DNA of 64,000 bases from Curtobacterium sp. MCSS17_007 (GTDB taxonomy: Bacteria; Actinomycetota; Actinomycetes; Actinomycetales; Microbacteriaceae), in NCBI RefSeq assembly GCF_003234175.2, contig NZ_CP126257.1, positions 682,001 to 746,000 on the forward strand, read 5' to 3'. The position numbers and the translations under genes were made by a program. Positions 26,517 to 34,947 of this stretch are shown here, piece after piece. Position 1 is the first letter of the stretch. Each line of letters starts with the position of its first letter. The notes below the pieces were generated by a model. It made no database searches and was not told where the DNA came from. It saw only the letters and a program-made list of their open reading frames with translations.

Positions 26517-26969
26517 GTGGAGTACTCGTTCGCACCACCGACCGCAGCGGAGTTCCAGGCCCTGTACGACGAGACCGGCTGGGGTGCGTGGGACCTCGAA
26601 CGGTTCGACCGGGCACTGGCCGGCAGCTGGGTGGTGTGCAGCGCGCGGGACGACTCGGGTCGTCTGGTCGGGGTCGGACGCCTGATCAGCGACGGCGCCC
26701 TGCACGCCTTCGTGACCGAGATGATCGTGTCGGAAGCCGCTCGTGGCCAGGGCATCGGCGGTGCGGTGCTCGCGCGGCTCGTCGACGAGTCGCGACGCCG
26801 TGGGGTCGAGGACGTGCAGCTCTTCGCTGCTCGGGGCCGTGCGCCCTTCTACGAGCAGCGTGGCTTCGCGCGTCGGCACGAGGACGGACCGGGCATGGAC
26901 CTCGTCACGGACGTCGGGACATCCGACACCGGCGGCGACGGCGACGGCGACGGGGTCAGCGGGCGCTGA
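26517..26969 (+). CDS. GNAT-family N-acetyltransferase
   Basis: This 150-residue acetyltransferase uses acetyl-CoA on an unknown small molecule or protein. The acetyl-CoA loop is EAARGQGIGGAVLARLVDE (about 78-96), followed by the C-terminal RGRAPFYEQRGFARR common in GNAT enzymes. The GTG start follows a TACCGT box by 6 nt, so it is likely leaderless. A Gly/Asp-rich C-terminal tail (GGDGDGDG) overlaps by 14 bp the end of the convergent molybdopterin gene. The tail is not part of the fold. Confidence 0.8.
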   Translation: MEYSFAPPTAAEFQALYDETGWGAWDLERFDRALAGSWVVCSARDDSGRLVGVGRLISDGALHAFVTEMIVSEAARGQGIGGAVLARLVDESRRRGVEDVQLFAARGRAPFYEQRGFARRHEDGPGMDLVTDVGTSDTGGDGDGDGVSGR

Positions 26970-28557
26970 CCTGCACCGTGTGCCACCCGGTCGCCCCGTT
27001 CGGTGCCGGAGGACGCTCGACGCTCGTCTGCACCTGGCCGTCGGCGCTGACCGCCCGGACCCGGATCGTGTGCGGGCCCGCGTCCGGCGTCCAGCGGTAC
27101 ACCCACTGCCGCCAGGTGTCGGCCGAGACGGAGTCCGCGAGCGCGGCTTCCTGCCATGCGCCGTCGTCGATGCGGACCTGCACGGCCTTCACCCCGGTGT
27201 GCGGCTGCCATGCGACACCGGCGACGGCGACCGGCTCTCCGGCGGTCAGCGAGGCACCGCCGCGTGGGGTGTCGATGCGCGACTCCAGCTTCACCGGCCC
27301 GCGCTCGGACCAGCCTCGGGGCGTCCAGTAGCCCTGCGCGTCCGCGAAGCGGGTGACCTCGAGCTCGGTCACCCACTTCGTCGCGGAGACGTACCCGAAC
27401 AGCCCGGGGACCACCATCCGCACCGGGAACCCGTGCTCGGCCGGGAGCGGTTCGCCGTTCATGCCGACCGCGAGCAGCGCGGCCGTGCCCTCGTCCTGCA
27501 GCACGTCGAGCGGCGTGCCGGCGGAGAACCCGTCGATGCTGCGGGACAGCACCATGTCGGCGCCGTCCTGCACCCCCGCACGCGCGAGCAGGTCGCGGAT
27601 CGGGTAGCCCAGCCACAGTGCGTTGCCGATCAGGTCACCGCCGACCTCGTTCGACACGCAGCTGAGCGTGGCCATGTGCTCCTGCAGCGGGAGTGCGAGC
27701 AGCTCGTCCCAGGTCAGTTCGACCTCGCGGTCGACCGCGCCGTGGATGCGGAGCGACCAGTCGGCGGGGTCGACGGACGGAACCCGCAGCGCCGTGTCGA
27801 TCCGGTAGAAGTCGGCATTCGGGGTGACGTAGGGCGTGAGCCCGTCGACGTCGAGGGACGCGCCCGCAGGGACGGCCGGCGCCGTCGTCGCCGCGCGGGG
27901 CAGTCGGACGGCCCGCCGTGCGGCTGCGGCGGCCTGCACCGCTGCCGTGCCGGCCCGCGACGCTCCTCCCACGACGATCGCCGCCACGGTGGTCGTCGCG
28001 CTCCAGACGAGGAAGGCGCGCCGCTCGGTCGCAGCGGGGCGGGGCGACGCCGACGGTACGGCCGCCGCGGCCTCCCACCGACGGAGCCGGCGCAGGAGCA
28101 CGCGGAGCACGACGATCGCGGCCGTGATGCCGAGGACGGTCGGCGCTCCGTCCCACGTGCCGCTGCCGGAGCGGGTGCTGACGGCGACCAGCGCGAGGAG
28201 CGCACCGATGGCGAGCAGGAGCACGCCGAACGGCGGCCGGGCCCGTTCGAGCACCCCCGCGCCGGCACTCACCGCACCCGTGATGACGGCCATGAGCACG
28301 AAGAGTGCGATCTTGTCCCCGGTACCGAAGAGTCCGACCATCAGGTCCTTCGCCGCAGGTGGAGCGAGGTCGATCACTGCGGACCCGACGGCCACCAGCG
28401 GGCTGCCCGCGCCGCCGAGCAGCAGCGCTCCGAACTCGGCGACCGCCAGGAACGCGGCGACCGCGATCACGCCGCAGACGGCCGCGAGCAGGGCCGGGCG
28501 CCGGACGGGTGTCGGGGCCGGTGCCTGCTCGGTGGTCGGTGCCGCTGTCGTGCTCAC
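26956..28557 (-). CDS. Membrane-anchored molybdopterin-dependent oxidoreductase (sulfite-oxidase-like)
   Basis: This 533-residue protein joins about five N-terminal membrane helices (about 20-220) to an extracytoplasmic sulfite-oxidase-type molybdopterin domain and a C-terminal Mo-co dimerisation domain. The molybdenum-ligating Cys is near residue 300 in MATLSCVSNEVGGDLIGN; neighbouring landmarks are PNADFYRIDTALRVP and WTPDAGPHTIRVRA at the end. An ERRAFLVW stretch before the last helix may help targeting. The start could be GTG 28557, 6 nt after a TACGCT box, or GTG 28578. Homologues reduce sulfoxides or oxidise sulfite; the electron partner and substrate are unknown. Divergent from a small membrane protein gene. 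Confidence 0.84.
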   Translation of the reverse strand: MSTTAAPTTEQAPAPTPVRRPALLAAVCGVIAVAAFLAVAEFGALLLGGAGSPLVAVGSAVIDLAPPAAKDLMVGLFGTGDKIALFVLMAVITGAVSAGAGVLERARPPFGVLLLAIGALLALVAVSTRSGSGTWDGAPTVLGITAAIVVLRVLLRRLRRWEAAAAVPSASPRPAATERRAFLVWSATTTVAAIVVGGASRAGTAAVQAAAAARRAVRLPRAATTAPAVPAGASLDVDGLTPYVTPNADFYRIDTALRVPSVDPADWSLRIHGAVDREVELTWDELLALPLQEHMATLSCVSNEVGGDLIGNALWLGYPIRDLLARAGVQDGADMVLSRSIDGFSAGTPLDVLQDEGTAALLAVGMNGEPLPAEHGFPVRMVVPGLFGYVSATKWVTELEVTRFADAQGYWTPRGWSERGPVKLESRIDTPRGGASLTAGEPVAVAGVAWQPHTGVKAVQVRIDDGAWQEAALADSVSADTWRQWVYRWTPDAGPHTIRVRAVSADGQVQTSVERPPAPNGATGWHTVQVSAR

Positions 28558-28783
28558 CCGTGCAGCGTAGGTCGACACCCCCGCGGATGCGCTGACAGGC
28601 GGAAGGCGGTGGACGGCCTTCGCTCGCTGGATGCTGTGCAGGAGTCGTCACCGCGGCGGGTTCGTCGACCGTTCACTGCTCCGGGACAGCGGCGCCGACC
28701 GGAGCCGTGCGAGGATCAGGAGCGTGTTGGACCGACCAGACCGCGTGCCGCGCCGCCGGCGCACGCACCGGAGGCGGACACAG

Positions 28784-29410
28784 GTGAGCGCTGGTCACCG
28801 GTTCGCGGTCGTGCGGTGGAGCATCGTCGGTGTCTGGACCGCGCTCGTCGTCAGCCGCATCGTGGTCGTGACGGCAGCACCGCAGACCGACCTGACGTTC
28901 TTCGGCGTCGCCGAGCTCGTCGCGATCTCCTCGGGCGTGGTCGGGGTCGTCGTCGCCGTCGTCCGTGCCCGGGCCATCCGTCGTCGTCGTGCCGACGAAG
29001 CGCTCGCACTGGCGATCCGACGCATCGACCCCACCGTCTGGTTGGTCCCGGCGGCACCGACGCCGGAACTGCGCCAGGACGTGCAGCGTGCCCGGCCTGA
29101 GGTCACCCTGGGTGAGCGGGTGACCTGGGCGTTCGGCGCCACCGAGGCATCGCTCTGGGAGCTCGAGGAGCGTCGCGCGACGCGGCTGCTCGTGATCCGC
29201 TGGAGCCGGATGGTGCACGTCGGGGTCGAGGACGTCCTGGGGGAGCGGAACGCGGGTGCCGTTGCCATGCACTACGTCCGGCCGGACGACACCGCTGCCG
29301 TCGCGACGTTCTTCGTCCGCTCGTCACCCGGATCTGGACGGCTGCTCGGGCGGGGGCTCCGACTCGATCGGCTCGTCGCCGATCTCGCGCGGGAGCGCAT
29401 CGTCGCCTGA
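28784..29410 (+). CDS. Hypothetical membrane protein (208 aa)
   Basis: I do not recognise a family. The protein has two membrane helices near its N-terminus (about 8-32 and 40-62, VSRIVVVTAAPQTDLTF and AISSGVVGVVVAVVRA in between), then a basic stretch and a ~130-residue cytoplasmic domain with alternating strands (TRLLVIRWSRMVHVGVEDV, VATFFVRSS) that could be a PH-like fold. GTG 28784 was chosen since GGAGG lies 9 nt upstream; GTG 28724 would add 20 Arg-rich residues. It converges on gnd across a strong terminator. Confidence 0.6.
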   Translation: MSAGHRFAVVRWSIVGVWTALVVSRIVVVTAAPQTDLTFFGVAELVAISSGVVGVVVAVVRARAIRRRRADEALALAIRRIDPTVWLVPAAPTPELRQDVQRARPEVTLGERVTWAFGATEASLWELEERRATRLLVIRWSRMVHVGVEDVLGERNAGAVAMHYVRPDDTAAVATFFVRSSPGSGRLLGRGLRLDRLVADLARERIVA

Positions 29411-29471
29411 CCTGCCGGGCAGTGACCGCCCACCCTCGCATGCGCCAGCGGGCGCGGTGGCCGCAGCGTGC

Positions 29472-29505
29472 GCAGCAGGCCCCGTCGTCCGACGGGGCCT
29501 GCTGC
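29472..29505. terminator. Bidirectional terminator between hypothetical membrane gene and gnd
   Basis: The arm GCAGCAGGCCCCGTC (29472-29486) is perfectly complementary to 29491-29505 around a 4-nt loop. It lies between two convergent genes, 61 nt after one stop and 9 nt after the other, so it can serve both directions. Confidence 0.8.
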
Positions 29506-29514
29506 GTGGTCGGG

Positions 29515-30987
29515 TCAGTGCGTGGAGGGTTCCTGCTCGACCTCGCGGCGCCCGTCCTCGGACCACAGGGTGTGGAAGGTGCCGTCCTTGTCGACGCGCT
29601 GGTACGTGTGCGCGCCGAAGAAGTCCCGCTGACCCTGGATCAGCGATGCCGGCAGCCGGTCCGACGCGAGTGAGTCGAAGTACGCCAGCGCGGACGAGAA
29701 CCCGGGGGCGGGGATGCCCGACGCGGCAGCGATGCCGACGATGCGACGCCAGGCTGCTTCACCCTCGGCGACGGCGTCCGCGAAGTACGGGTCGACCAGC
29801 AGGCTCTCGAGCGCGGGGTTCTTGTCGTACGCCTCGACGATGCGATTGAGGAACTGGGCACGGATGATGCAGCCGCCGCGCCAGATCTTCGCGACCGCGC
29901 CGAGGTCGATGTCCCAGTCGTACTCCTTCGCCCCGGCGATGATGAGGTCGAAGCCCTGCGCGTACGCGACCACCTTCGACGCGTAGAGCGCGGCGCGGAC
30001 GTCGTCCTCGAACGTGTCGGGGACGTCGACCACGTCCGGTCGGCTCTGCACCGAGCGCTGCACAGCGGCGCGCTGCGACGGCTTCGAGGACACCGCGCGG
30101 GCGAAGACCGCTTCACCGATGCCGGAGACGGGGATGCCGAGTCCGACCGCGTTCTGCACGGTCCACACGCCCGTGCCCTTGGACCCGGCCTCGTCGCGGA
30201 TGACGTCGACGAGCGGCTTGCCGGTGTCGGCGTCCTGCTGCTTGAGGACCTCGCCGGTGATCTCGATCAGGTAGGACTCGAGGTCACCCTCGTTCCACTG
30301 CTCGTAGATCTGCACGAGCTCGTCGACCGAGTGCCCGCCGGCGCGGCGCAGCAGGTCGTAGGACTCGGCGATCAACTGCATGTCCGCGTACTCGATGCCG
30401 TTGTGGACCATCTTGACGAAGTGGCCCGCGCCGTCGGTGCCGATGTGGGTCACGCACGGTTCGCCCTCGGCGACCGCGGCGATCGACTTCAGGATCGGCC
30501 CGAGGGTCTCCCACGCCTCGTCCGAGCCGCCGGGCATGATCGACGGGCCCTTGAGTGCGCCCTCCTCGCCGCCGGAGATGCCCGTGCCGACGAAGTTCAG
30601 CCCCTTCTCGCGCAGGTCGTGCTCGCGGCGGATGGTGTCGTGGAAGTTGGCGTTGCCGCCGTCGACGATGATGTCGCCCTCCTCGAACCGCTCGGCGAGC
30701 TGCTCGATGACGGCATCGGTGCCCTTGCCGGCCTGCACCATGATGATCGCGGTGCGCGGCTTCGACAGGGACGCGACGAAGCCGTCGATGTCCTCGGACG
30801 CGATGAACCCCATGTCGCCGTGCTCGTCGAGGAGCTCCTGGGTGCGTGCGTAGGTGCGGTTGTAGACCGCGACTGTGTTGCCCTCGCGCGAGGCGAGGTT
30901 GCGGGCCAGGTTCGACCCCATCACGGCCAGGCCGACCACACCGATGTTCGCCGTGCCGCCGTCGTCGTGCTGCTCGTTGTCCGCCAC
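29515..30987 (-). CDS. gnd: 6-phosphogluconate dehydrogenase, NADP-dependent, decarboxylating
   Basis: This enzyme oxidises 6-phosphogluconate to ribulose 5-phosphate and CO2, producing NADPH in the oxidative pentose phosphate pathway. The 490-residue protein is of the long type. It has the cofactor motif VGLAVMGSNLARNLAS, the substrate-loop HNGIEYADMQLIAE, and GTGISGGEEGALKGPSIM. The GTG start at 30987 has AAGGAG 6 nt upstream. It is divergent from gntK with a 113-bp spacer, so gluconate phosphorylation and oxidation are probably controlled together; no GntR regulator or gluconate permease is next to them. Confidence 0.95.
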   Translation of the reverse strand: MADNEQHDDGGTANIGVVGLAVMGSNLARNLASREGNTVAVYNRTYARTQELLDEHGDMGFIASEDIDGFVASLSKPRTAIIMVQAGKGTDAVIEQLAERFEEGDIIVDGGNANFHDTIRREHDLREKGLNFVGTGISGGEEGALKGPSIMPGGSDEAWETLGPILKSIAAVAEGEPCVTHIGTDGAGHFVKMVHNGIEYADMQLIAESYDLLRRAGGHSVDELVQIYEQWNEGDLESYLIEITGEVLKQQDADTGKPLVDVIRDEAGSKGTGVWTVQNAVGLGIPVSGIGEAVFARAVSSKPSQRAAVQRSVQSRPDVVDVPDTFEDDVRAALYASKVVAYAQGFDLIIAGAKEYDWDIDLGAVAKIWRGGCIIRAQFLNRIVEAYDKNPALESLLVDPYFADAVAEGEAAWRRIVGIAAASGIPAPGFSSALAYFDSLASDRLPASLIQGQRDFFGAHTYQRVDKDGTFHTLWSEDGRREVEQEPSTH

Positions 30988-31100
30988 CTGAGTCTCCTTC
31001 GTCCTGACGTGTCGAGGCCCACGGTACGACCGACACCTTGGGTCGGCACAGGCCTTTCGGCAACTGGGGACGGGAAGCGGACGACCCGTACTGTGGAGGG

Positions 31101-31640
31101 ATGACCGACCGCGACGTCCTCCCGCCCGTGCTCGTGATGGGGGTCTCCGGCTCCGGCAAGTCCACGATCGGCCAGGCACTGGCCGACGCGCTCGCCGAGC
31201 AGGGCCGGCCGAGCACGTTCGTGGACGCCGACGACCTGCACCCGGCCGCCAACAAGGAGAAGATGCGCCATGGCACGCCCCTGACCGACGAGGACCGCTG
31301 GCCCTGGTTGGACGCGTGCGCGGCCCGGATCGCCGAGGTGCAGGCGTCGGGCCACCGGTGCGTGATGGCGAACTCCGCGCTGAAGCGGGTGTACCGCGAC
31401 CGGCTCCGCAGCGCGGCGCCCGACCTGGTGATCGCGTTCCTCGACGGGTCGTACGAGCTCATCGCCGATCGTCAGGCGCACCGCCACCACGAGTACATGC
31501 CGTCGTCGCTGCTCGACTCGCAGTTCGCGACCCTCGAGCGGCCGCAGCCCGACGAGACCGCCGTCGCGGTGTCGATCGAGGGATCGGTCGACGACACCGT
31601 GGCGACGATCACGTCGGCGCTGTCGGTCACTTCCGGCTGA
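31101..31640 (+). CDS. gntK: Gluconokinase
   Basis: Gluconokinase phosphorylates D-gluconate to 6-phosphogluconate, the substrate of the divergent gnd. The 179-residue length is normal for the GntK family. The P-loop GVSGSGKST (about residues 14-22) and the family DADDLHPAANKEKMRHGTPL and CVMANSALKRVYRD segments are clear. The ATG at 31101 is 6 nt after a TACTGT box and also directly follows GGAGGG, so a leaderless start is probable. Its last 14 bp overlap the end of the convergent SHOCT-protein gene. Confidence 0.92.
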   Translation: MTDRDVLPPVLVMGVSGSGKSTIGQALADALAEQGRPSTFVDADDLHPAANKEKMRHGTPLTDEDRWPWLDACAARIAEVQASGHRCVMANSALKRVYRDRLRSAAPDLVIAFLDGSYELIADRQAHRHHEYMPSSLLDSQFATLERPQPDETAVAVSIEGSVDDTVATITSALSVTSG

Positions 31641-31872
31641 GCTCCGCGAGACGCGAGCGGTACTCGTCCGCCTCGATGTCGCCACGCGCGAAGCGGTCGG
31701 CGAGGACTGCCCGGGCGTCGGACCGTGCACGCCAGCTGCCGCGGCGCAGGACACCGAACACCACGGCGACCGCCAGGAGCACGAGCAGGAAGAACGCCGG
31801 GAACAGGAAGAAGGGCGGGCCGCCGTGCCCGTACGGGCCGGCGGCGGCGATGGTCGAGAGAGCGGTGTGCAC
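31627..31872 (-). CDS. Small membrane protein with SHOCT motif
   Basis: The 81-residue product has one strong membrane helix (about 21-44, PPFFLFPAFFLLVLLAVAVV) preceded by a short Gly-rich extracytoplasmic N-terminus, and ends in a SHOCT motif (LADRFARGDIEADEYRSRLAEL), a short C-terminal domain found in many small membrane proteins of unknown job. The GTG at 31872 has an ideal AGGAGG 6 nt upstream; a much longer open frame through this region is a chance product. It lies next to, and divergent from, a two-component system, which could control it. Confidence 0.75.
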   Translation of the reverse strand: MHTALSTIAAAGPYGHGGPPFFLFPAFFLLVLLAVAVVFGVLRRGSWRARSDARAVLADRFARGDIEADEYRSRLAELSRK

Positions 31873-32075
31873 GATGGCCTCCTGGGCGGGTCGCGTCGCC
31901 CGGTCGGGCGACCGTCCCAGCGTCCGGCCTGGAGGCGCGTCCCGCGTCCACCACGGAGGCCGACTCCGGCCTGCTCCCGCGGCAGTACCGTCGCCCTTCC
32001 TGCACAGCCGGCTACTCCCCGGGGAGTAGTCCACAGCTCCTGCCACGGCCCGACGCCGTGGCATCGGGGCAACCC

Positions 32076-32081
32076 TAGGCT
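32076..32081 (+). promoter_or_regulatory. -10 box of the two-component operon
   Basis: TAGGCT ends 7 nt before the ATG of the histidine kinase at 32089, with no ribosome-binding site in the gap; a leaderless transcript is likely. Confidence 0.55.
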
Positions 32082-32088
32082 CGGACAC

Positions 32089-33507
32089 ATGCACCGCACT
32101 CCCACCGCCTCCGCCGAGGCGACCGGCGACCAGCGAGACGGCGTCCGCCGCTTCGCCCGGTTCGGTCGGGTGCTGCCGGTCGCACTGGTGCAGATCGTCG
32201 GGACACTGCTCGCGGCACGCTTCCCGACCGGTGCGTCGGACGCCGCCGCCGGCTCTCGCGGCGGCCCGCCCTGGGCGTCCCACGTCCTGGGTTCCTCGAT
32301 CATGGACCCCGCGCACCCGGGTCCGCTCGCGATCGTGCTGCTCGTCACCGGAGTGGTCGTCCTGTCCTGGCGCTGGCGGTGGCCGACGGGGGTCCTCGCC
32401 GTGACGCTCGTCACGACGATCGGCTACGCCCTGCTGGTCAGTCCGCGGGGGCCGTTCGTGGCCGCGCTGACGATGGCCGCGGTGAACGCGTGGCTCAGCG
32501 GAAGCCGGGCCGCGGCGGGCGTCGCGCTCGGGCTGGCGGTCGCGGTGCTGCCGACCGCCGACGGGTTCCTCGGCCGTGCGCCGGATCGGAACCTCGACGC
32601 GGTCTTCCTGGCCGTCGCGTGGGCAGCCGTGACGCTGTCGGTCGCCGAGCTCGTCCGGGTCCGTCTCGAGCGCGTCGCCGAACGACGGCGCCGACGGGCC
32701 GCTGCGGAGCAGGAACGTGCGCGTGACGAGCGCGTGCGCATCGCCCGGGAACTCCACGACTCCGTCGCGCACAGCATGTCGCTCATCAACCTGCAGGCGG
32801 GCGTCGCGCTCCACCTGGGGTCCGAGCTCCCCGAACAGACGCGCGGCTCACTCGCGGACATCCGTGACACGAGCCGCGAGGCCCTGGTCGAGCTCAGGAC
32901 CATCCTCGGTGTCCTCCGATCGGTCGACGGACCTCAGGACCTCGACGCCGCCGGGACGGACGGACCGAGGAACGAACCGCCCGGTGGTGGAGTGCCCGAC
33001 GTCGGCTCCACTGGCAGTGCGGCGGAGCCGAGCTCCGCTGACCGCAACTCCGTCCCCGGCCTCGACCGCCTGGCGGACCTCGTCGAGCGGGCACGCGCAG
33101 CCGGGGTCGACGTCACCGCGCGGGTCGACGGCGACCTCGCGCTGCTGGACCGGACCAGCGACCGAACGGCCTTCCGCATCGTGCAGGAGTCGGTGACGAA
33201 CGTGATGAAGCACGGTCCCGCGCACCGGGCGCGCATCGCGGTGCGGGTCGGACCGGACGTCCTCGAGCTGTCCGTGGAGGACGCCCCGTCCCCGGACCAC
33301 GACGCCACCGACGTCCTGACCGCGCCGCTGCTCGGGCCGTCGGGCAACGGCCTCATCGGGATGCGCGAGCGGGCCTCGGCGGTCGGCGGCACCCTCTCGG
33401 CCGGGCCCACGTCGGACGGGGGCTGGCGAGTGACCGCTCGGCTACCGAACACCGCGAGCGCCTCCGGACCGACGCCCCGTCCGGCCGAGATCGAGGAGCC
33501 GTCGTGA
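32089..33507 (+). CDS. Two-component sensor histidine kinase (NarL/DesK-type)
   Basis: This 472-residue membrane kinase phosphorylates the response regulator encoded next to it. The N-terminal half has several membrane helices (about 25-190, e.g. LAIVLLVTGVVVLSWRW). The HisKA_3 dimerisation helix carries the phospho-accepting His223 in RIARELHDSVAHSMS. The HATPase part has an N-box-like QESVTNVMKHGPAHRA and the G-box GNGLIGMRERASAVGG. A ~55-residue Gly/Pro-rich insertion separates the helix pair from the ATPase (around PGGGVPDVGSTG). The stop overlaps the regulator start (GTGA). The signal is unknown. Confidence 0.88.
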   Translation: MHRTPTASAEATGDQRDGVRRFARFGRVLPVALVQIVGTLLAARFPTGASDAAAGSRGGPPWASHVLGSSIMDPAHPGPLAIVLLVTGVVVLSWRWRWPTGVLAVTLVTTIGYALLVSPRGPFVAALTMAAVNAWLSGSRAAAGVALGLAVAVLPTADGFLGRAPDRNLDAVFLAVAWAAVTLSVAELVRVRLERVAERRRRRAAAEQERARDERVRIARELHDSVAHSMSLINLQAGVALHLGSELPEQTRGSLADIRDTSREALVELRTILGVLRSVDGPQDLDAAGTDGPRNEPPGGGVPDVGSTGSAAEPSSADRNSVPGLDRLADLVERARAAGVDVTARVDGDLALLDRTSDRTAFRIVQESVTNVMKHGPAHRARIAVRVGPDVLELSVEDAPSPDHDATDVLTAPLLGPSGNGLIGMRERASAVGGTLSAGPTSDGGWRVTARLPNTASASGPTPRPAEIEEPS

Positions 33508-34187
33508 CGACCAGCGACGACAGCATCCGCGTCGTCCTCGTGGACGACCAGGTGCTCATCCGTGCCGGGCTCCGCGCCCTGATCGACGCCGAACCGGGGA
33601 TGACGGTGGTTGGCGAGGCCGGCGACGGCGACGAGGCCGTCGCGACCGTGCGACGAGAGCACCCCGACGTCGTCCTGATGGACATCCGCATGCCGGGGAC
33701 GGACGGACTCGTCGCGACGCAGCGCATCTCGGCTGACCCGGACCTCGACGGCGTGCACGTGGTGATCCTCACGACCTTCGAGGAGGACTCGTACGTGTTC
33801 GAGGCGATCCGCGGCGGTGCGGCCGGGTTCCTCGTGAAGGACACCGAGCCCGCCGAACTCCTGCGCGCCGTCCGCACCGTGCACGCCGGCGAGTCGCTGC
33901 TCTCGCCGGGACCGACGCGATCCCTGGTCGCCGCGTACGCGACGCACGCGAAGCCGTCCGCACTGGCCCCGGCCCTCGACGTGCTCACCGAACGCGAGCG
34001 ACAGGTGATGCAACTCGTCGCCCTCGGCCTCACCAACACGGAGATCGCCGAACGGCTCTTCGTCAGTCCGATGACCACGAAGACGCACGTCTCGCGCGCC
34101 ATGATCAAGCTCGGTGCCCGCGACCGCGCGCAGCTGGTGGTCTTCGCGTACGAGACCGGACTGGTCACACCAGGGTGGCAGCCGTGA
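33504..34187 (+). CDS. LuxR/NarL-family response regulator
   Basis: This 227-residue transcription factor pairs with the preceding kinase. The receiver domain (1-125) has acidic residues in VVLVDDQVLIR and the phospho-accepting Asp60 in VVLMDIRMPGTDG; the LuxR helix-turn-helix is at about 160-222 (LTERERQVMQLVALGLTN, then IAERLFVSPMTTKTHVSR). The GTG start overlaps the kinase stop. It ends just before a convergent methyltransferase gene, with no spacer. Regulated genes are unknown; the adjacent SHOCT membrane protein gene is one candidate. Confidence 0.9.
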   Translation: MTTSDDSIRVVLVDDQVLIRAGLRALIDAEPGMTVVGEAGDGDEAVATVRREHPDVVLMDIRMPGTDGLVATQRISADPDLDGVHVVILTTFEEDSYVFEAIRGGAAGFLVKDTEPAELLRAVRTVHAGESLLSPGPTRSLVAAYATHAKPSALAPALDVLTERERQVMQLVALGLTNTEIAERLFVSPMTTKTHVSRAMIKLGARDRAQLVVFAYETGLVTPGWQP

Positions 34188-34826
34188 TCACGCTCGGTAC
34201 GCGACGACGGCCGCGTGTGGGCGCGCTCCGTCGTCGGTCCGTCGGTGCACGGCGTCGACCGCGAAGCCCGCGTCCTCCAGCACAGCGACCATCCGCTCGA
34301 CGGGCCAGTGGTGGGCGGTCGTCACCGCGTGGTCGAACGACTCGAGCGTCGGACCCTCGAAGAACCCGACGAGGAGCCCGCCGCCGGGGGCCAGGACGCG
34401 GTGGACCTCGGTGAGCGCGGCCAGCACCCGGTCTGGATGGTGGTGCACGAGGGAGTACCAGGAGAGGACACCGCCGACACCACCGTCGGGCAGTCCGGTC
34501 ACTTCCATCGTCCCGGACCGGAAGTCGACCTCCGGAGCGGCAGCACGAGCGAGCTCGACGAACCGCGGGACGGGCTCGACACCGATGACGCTGTGGCCAC
34601 GGCGATGAAGGTGCGCGGTCCAGTGTCCGGGGCCACAGCCGACGTCGAGCAGCGGCCCGGGCGTCGCGTCCGCCCACGCCTCGACGAGGGCCCGGTCCTC
34701 GGGGTGCACGGCGCCCATCGACCCGAGGACCTCGGCGTACTCGTCCGCCCGGTCGTCGTAGGCCGCGACGACACGGTCGACGTCGTCCGCTGGTCCGCTC
34801 GGGGCGCTCGCCGGGGGCTGTTCCAC
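34188..34826 (-). CDS. Class I SAM-dependent methyltransferase
   Basis: This 212-residue enzyme has the methyltransferase-11 fold with motif I LLDVGCGPGHWTAHL at 59-73, an acidic loop after IGVEPVPRFVELAR, and post-motif LPDGGVGGVLSWYSLVHHH. It could act on small metabolites; no specificity residue is readable. The GTG start lies exactly 6 nt after a TAGCGT box (34833-34838), so it is likely leaderless. It abuts the convergent regulator gene. The N-terminus has a short Pro/Ala-rich lead. Confidence 0.8.
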   Translation of the reverse strand: MEQPPASAPSGPADDVDRVVAAYDDRADEYAEVLGSMGAVHPEDRALVEAWADATPGPLLDVGCGPGHWTAHLHRRGHSVIGVEPVPRFVELARAAAPEVDFRSGTMEVTGLPDGGVGGVLSWYSLVHHHPDRVLAALTEVHRVLAPGGGLLVGFFEGPTLESFDHAVTTAHHWPVERMVAVLEDAGFAVDAVHRRTDDGARPHAAVVAYRA

Positions 34827-34947
34827 GGCTCGACGCTACCGACGGCCTCCGACCTGCCGCCACCGCCCGACTCCCGCTCCTGCGGACGGCAGGGCCGAGG
34901 CGCCCGGAGGTGCCACGACCCCGCCGCACGGGTCGCCGGACCGAGCG

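Noticed and set aside
31627-32814. A 395-codon minus-strand frame ending in the SHOCT protein
   Set aside because: Only the last 81 codons have family features and an AGGAGG site; the rest is antisense to the histidine kinase.
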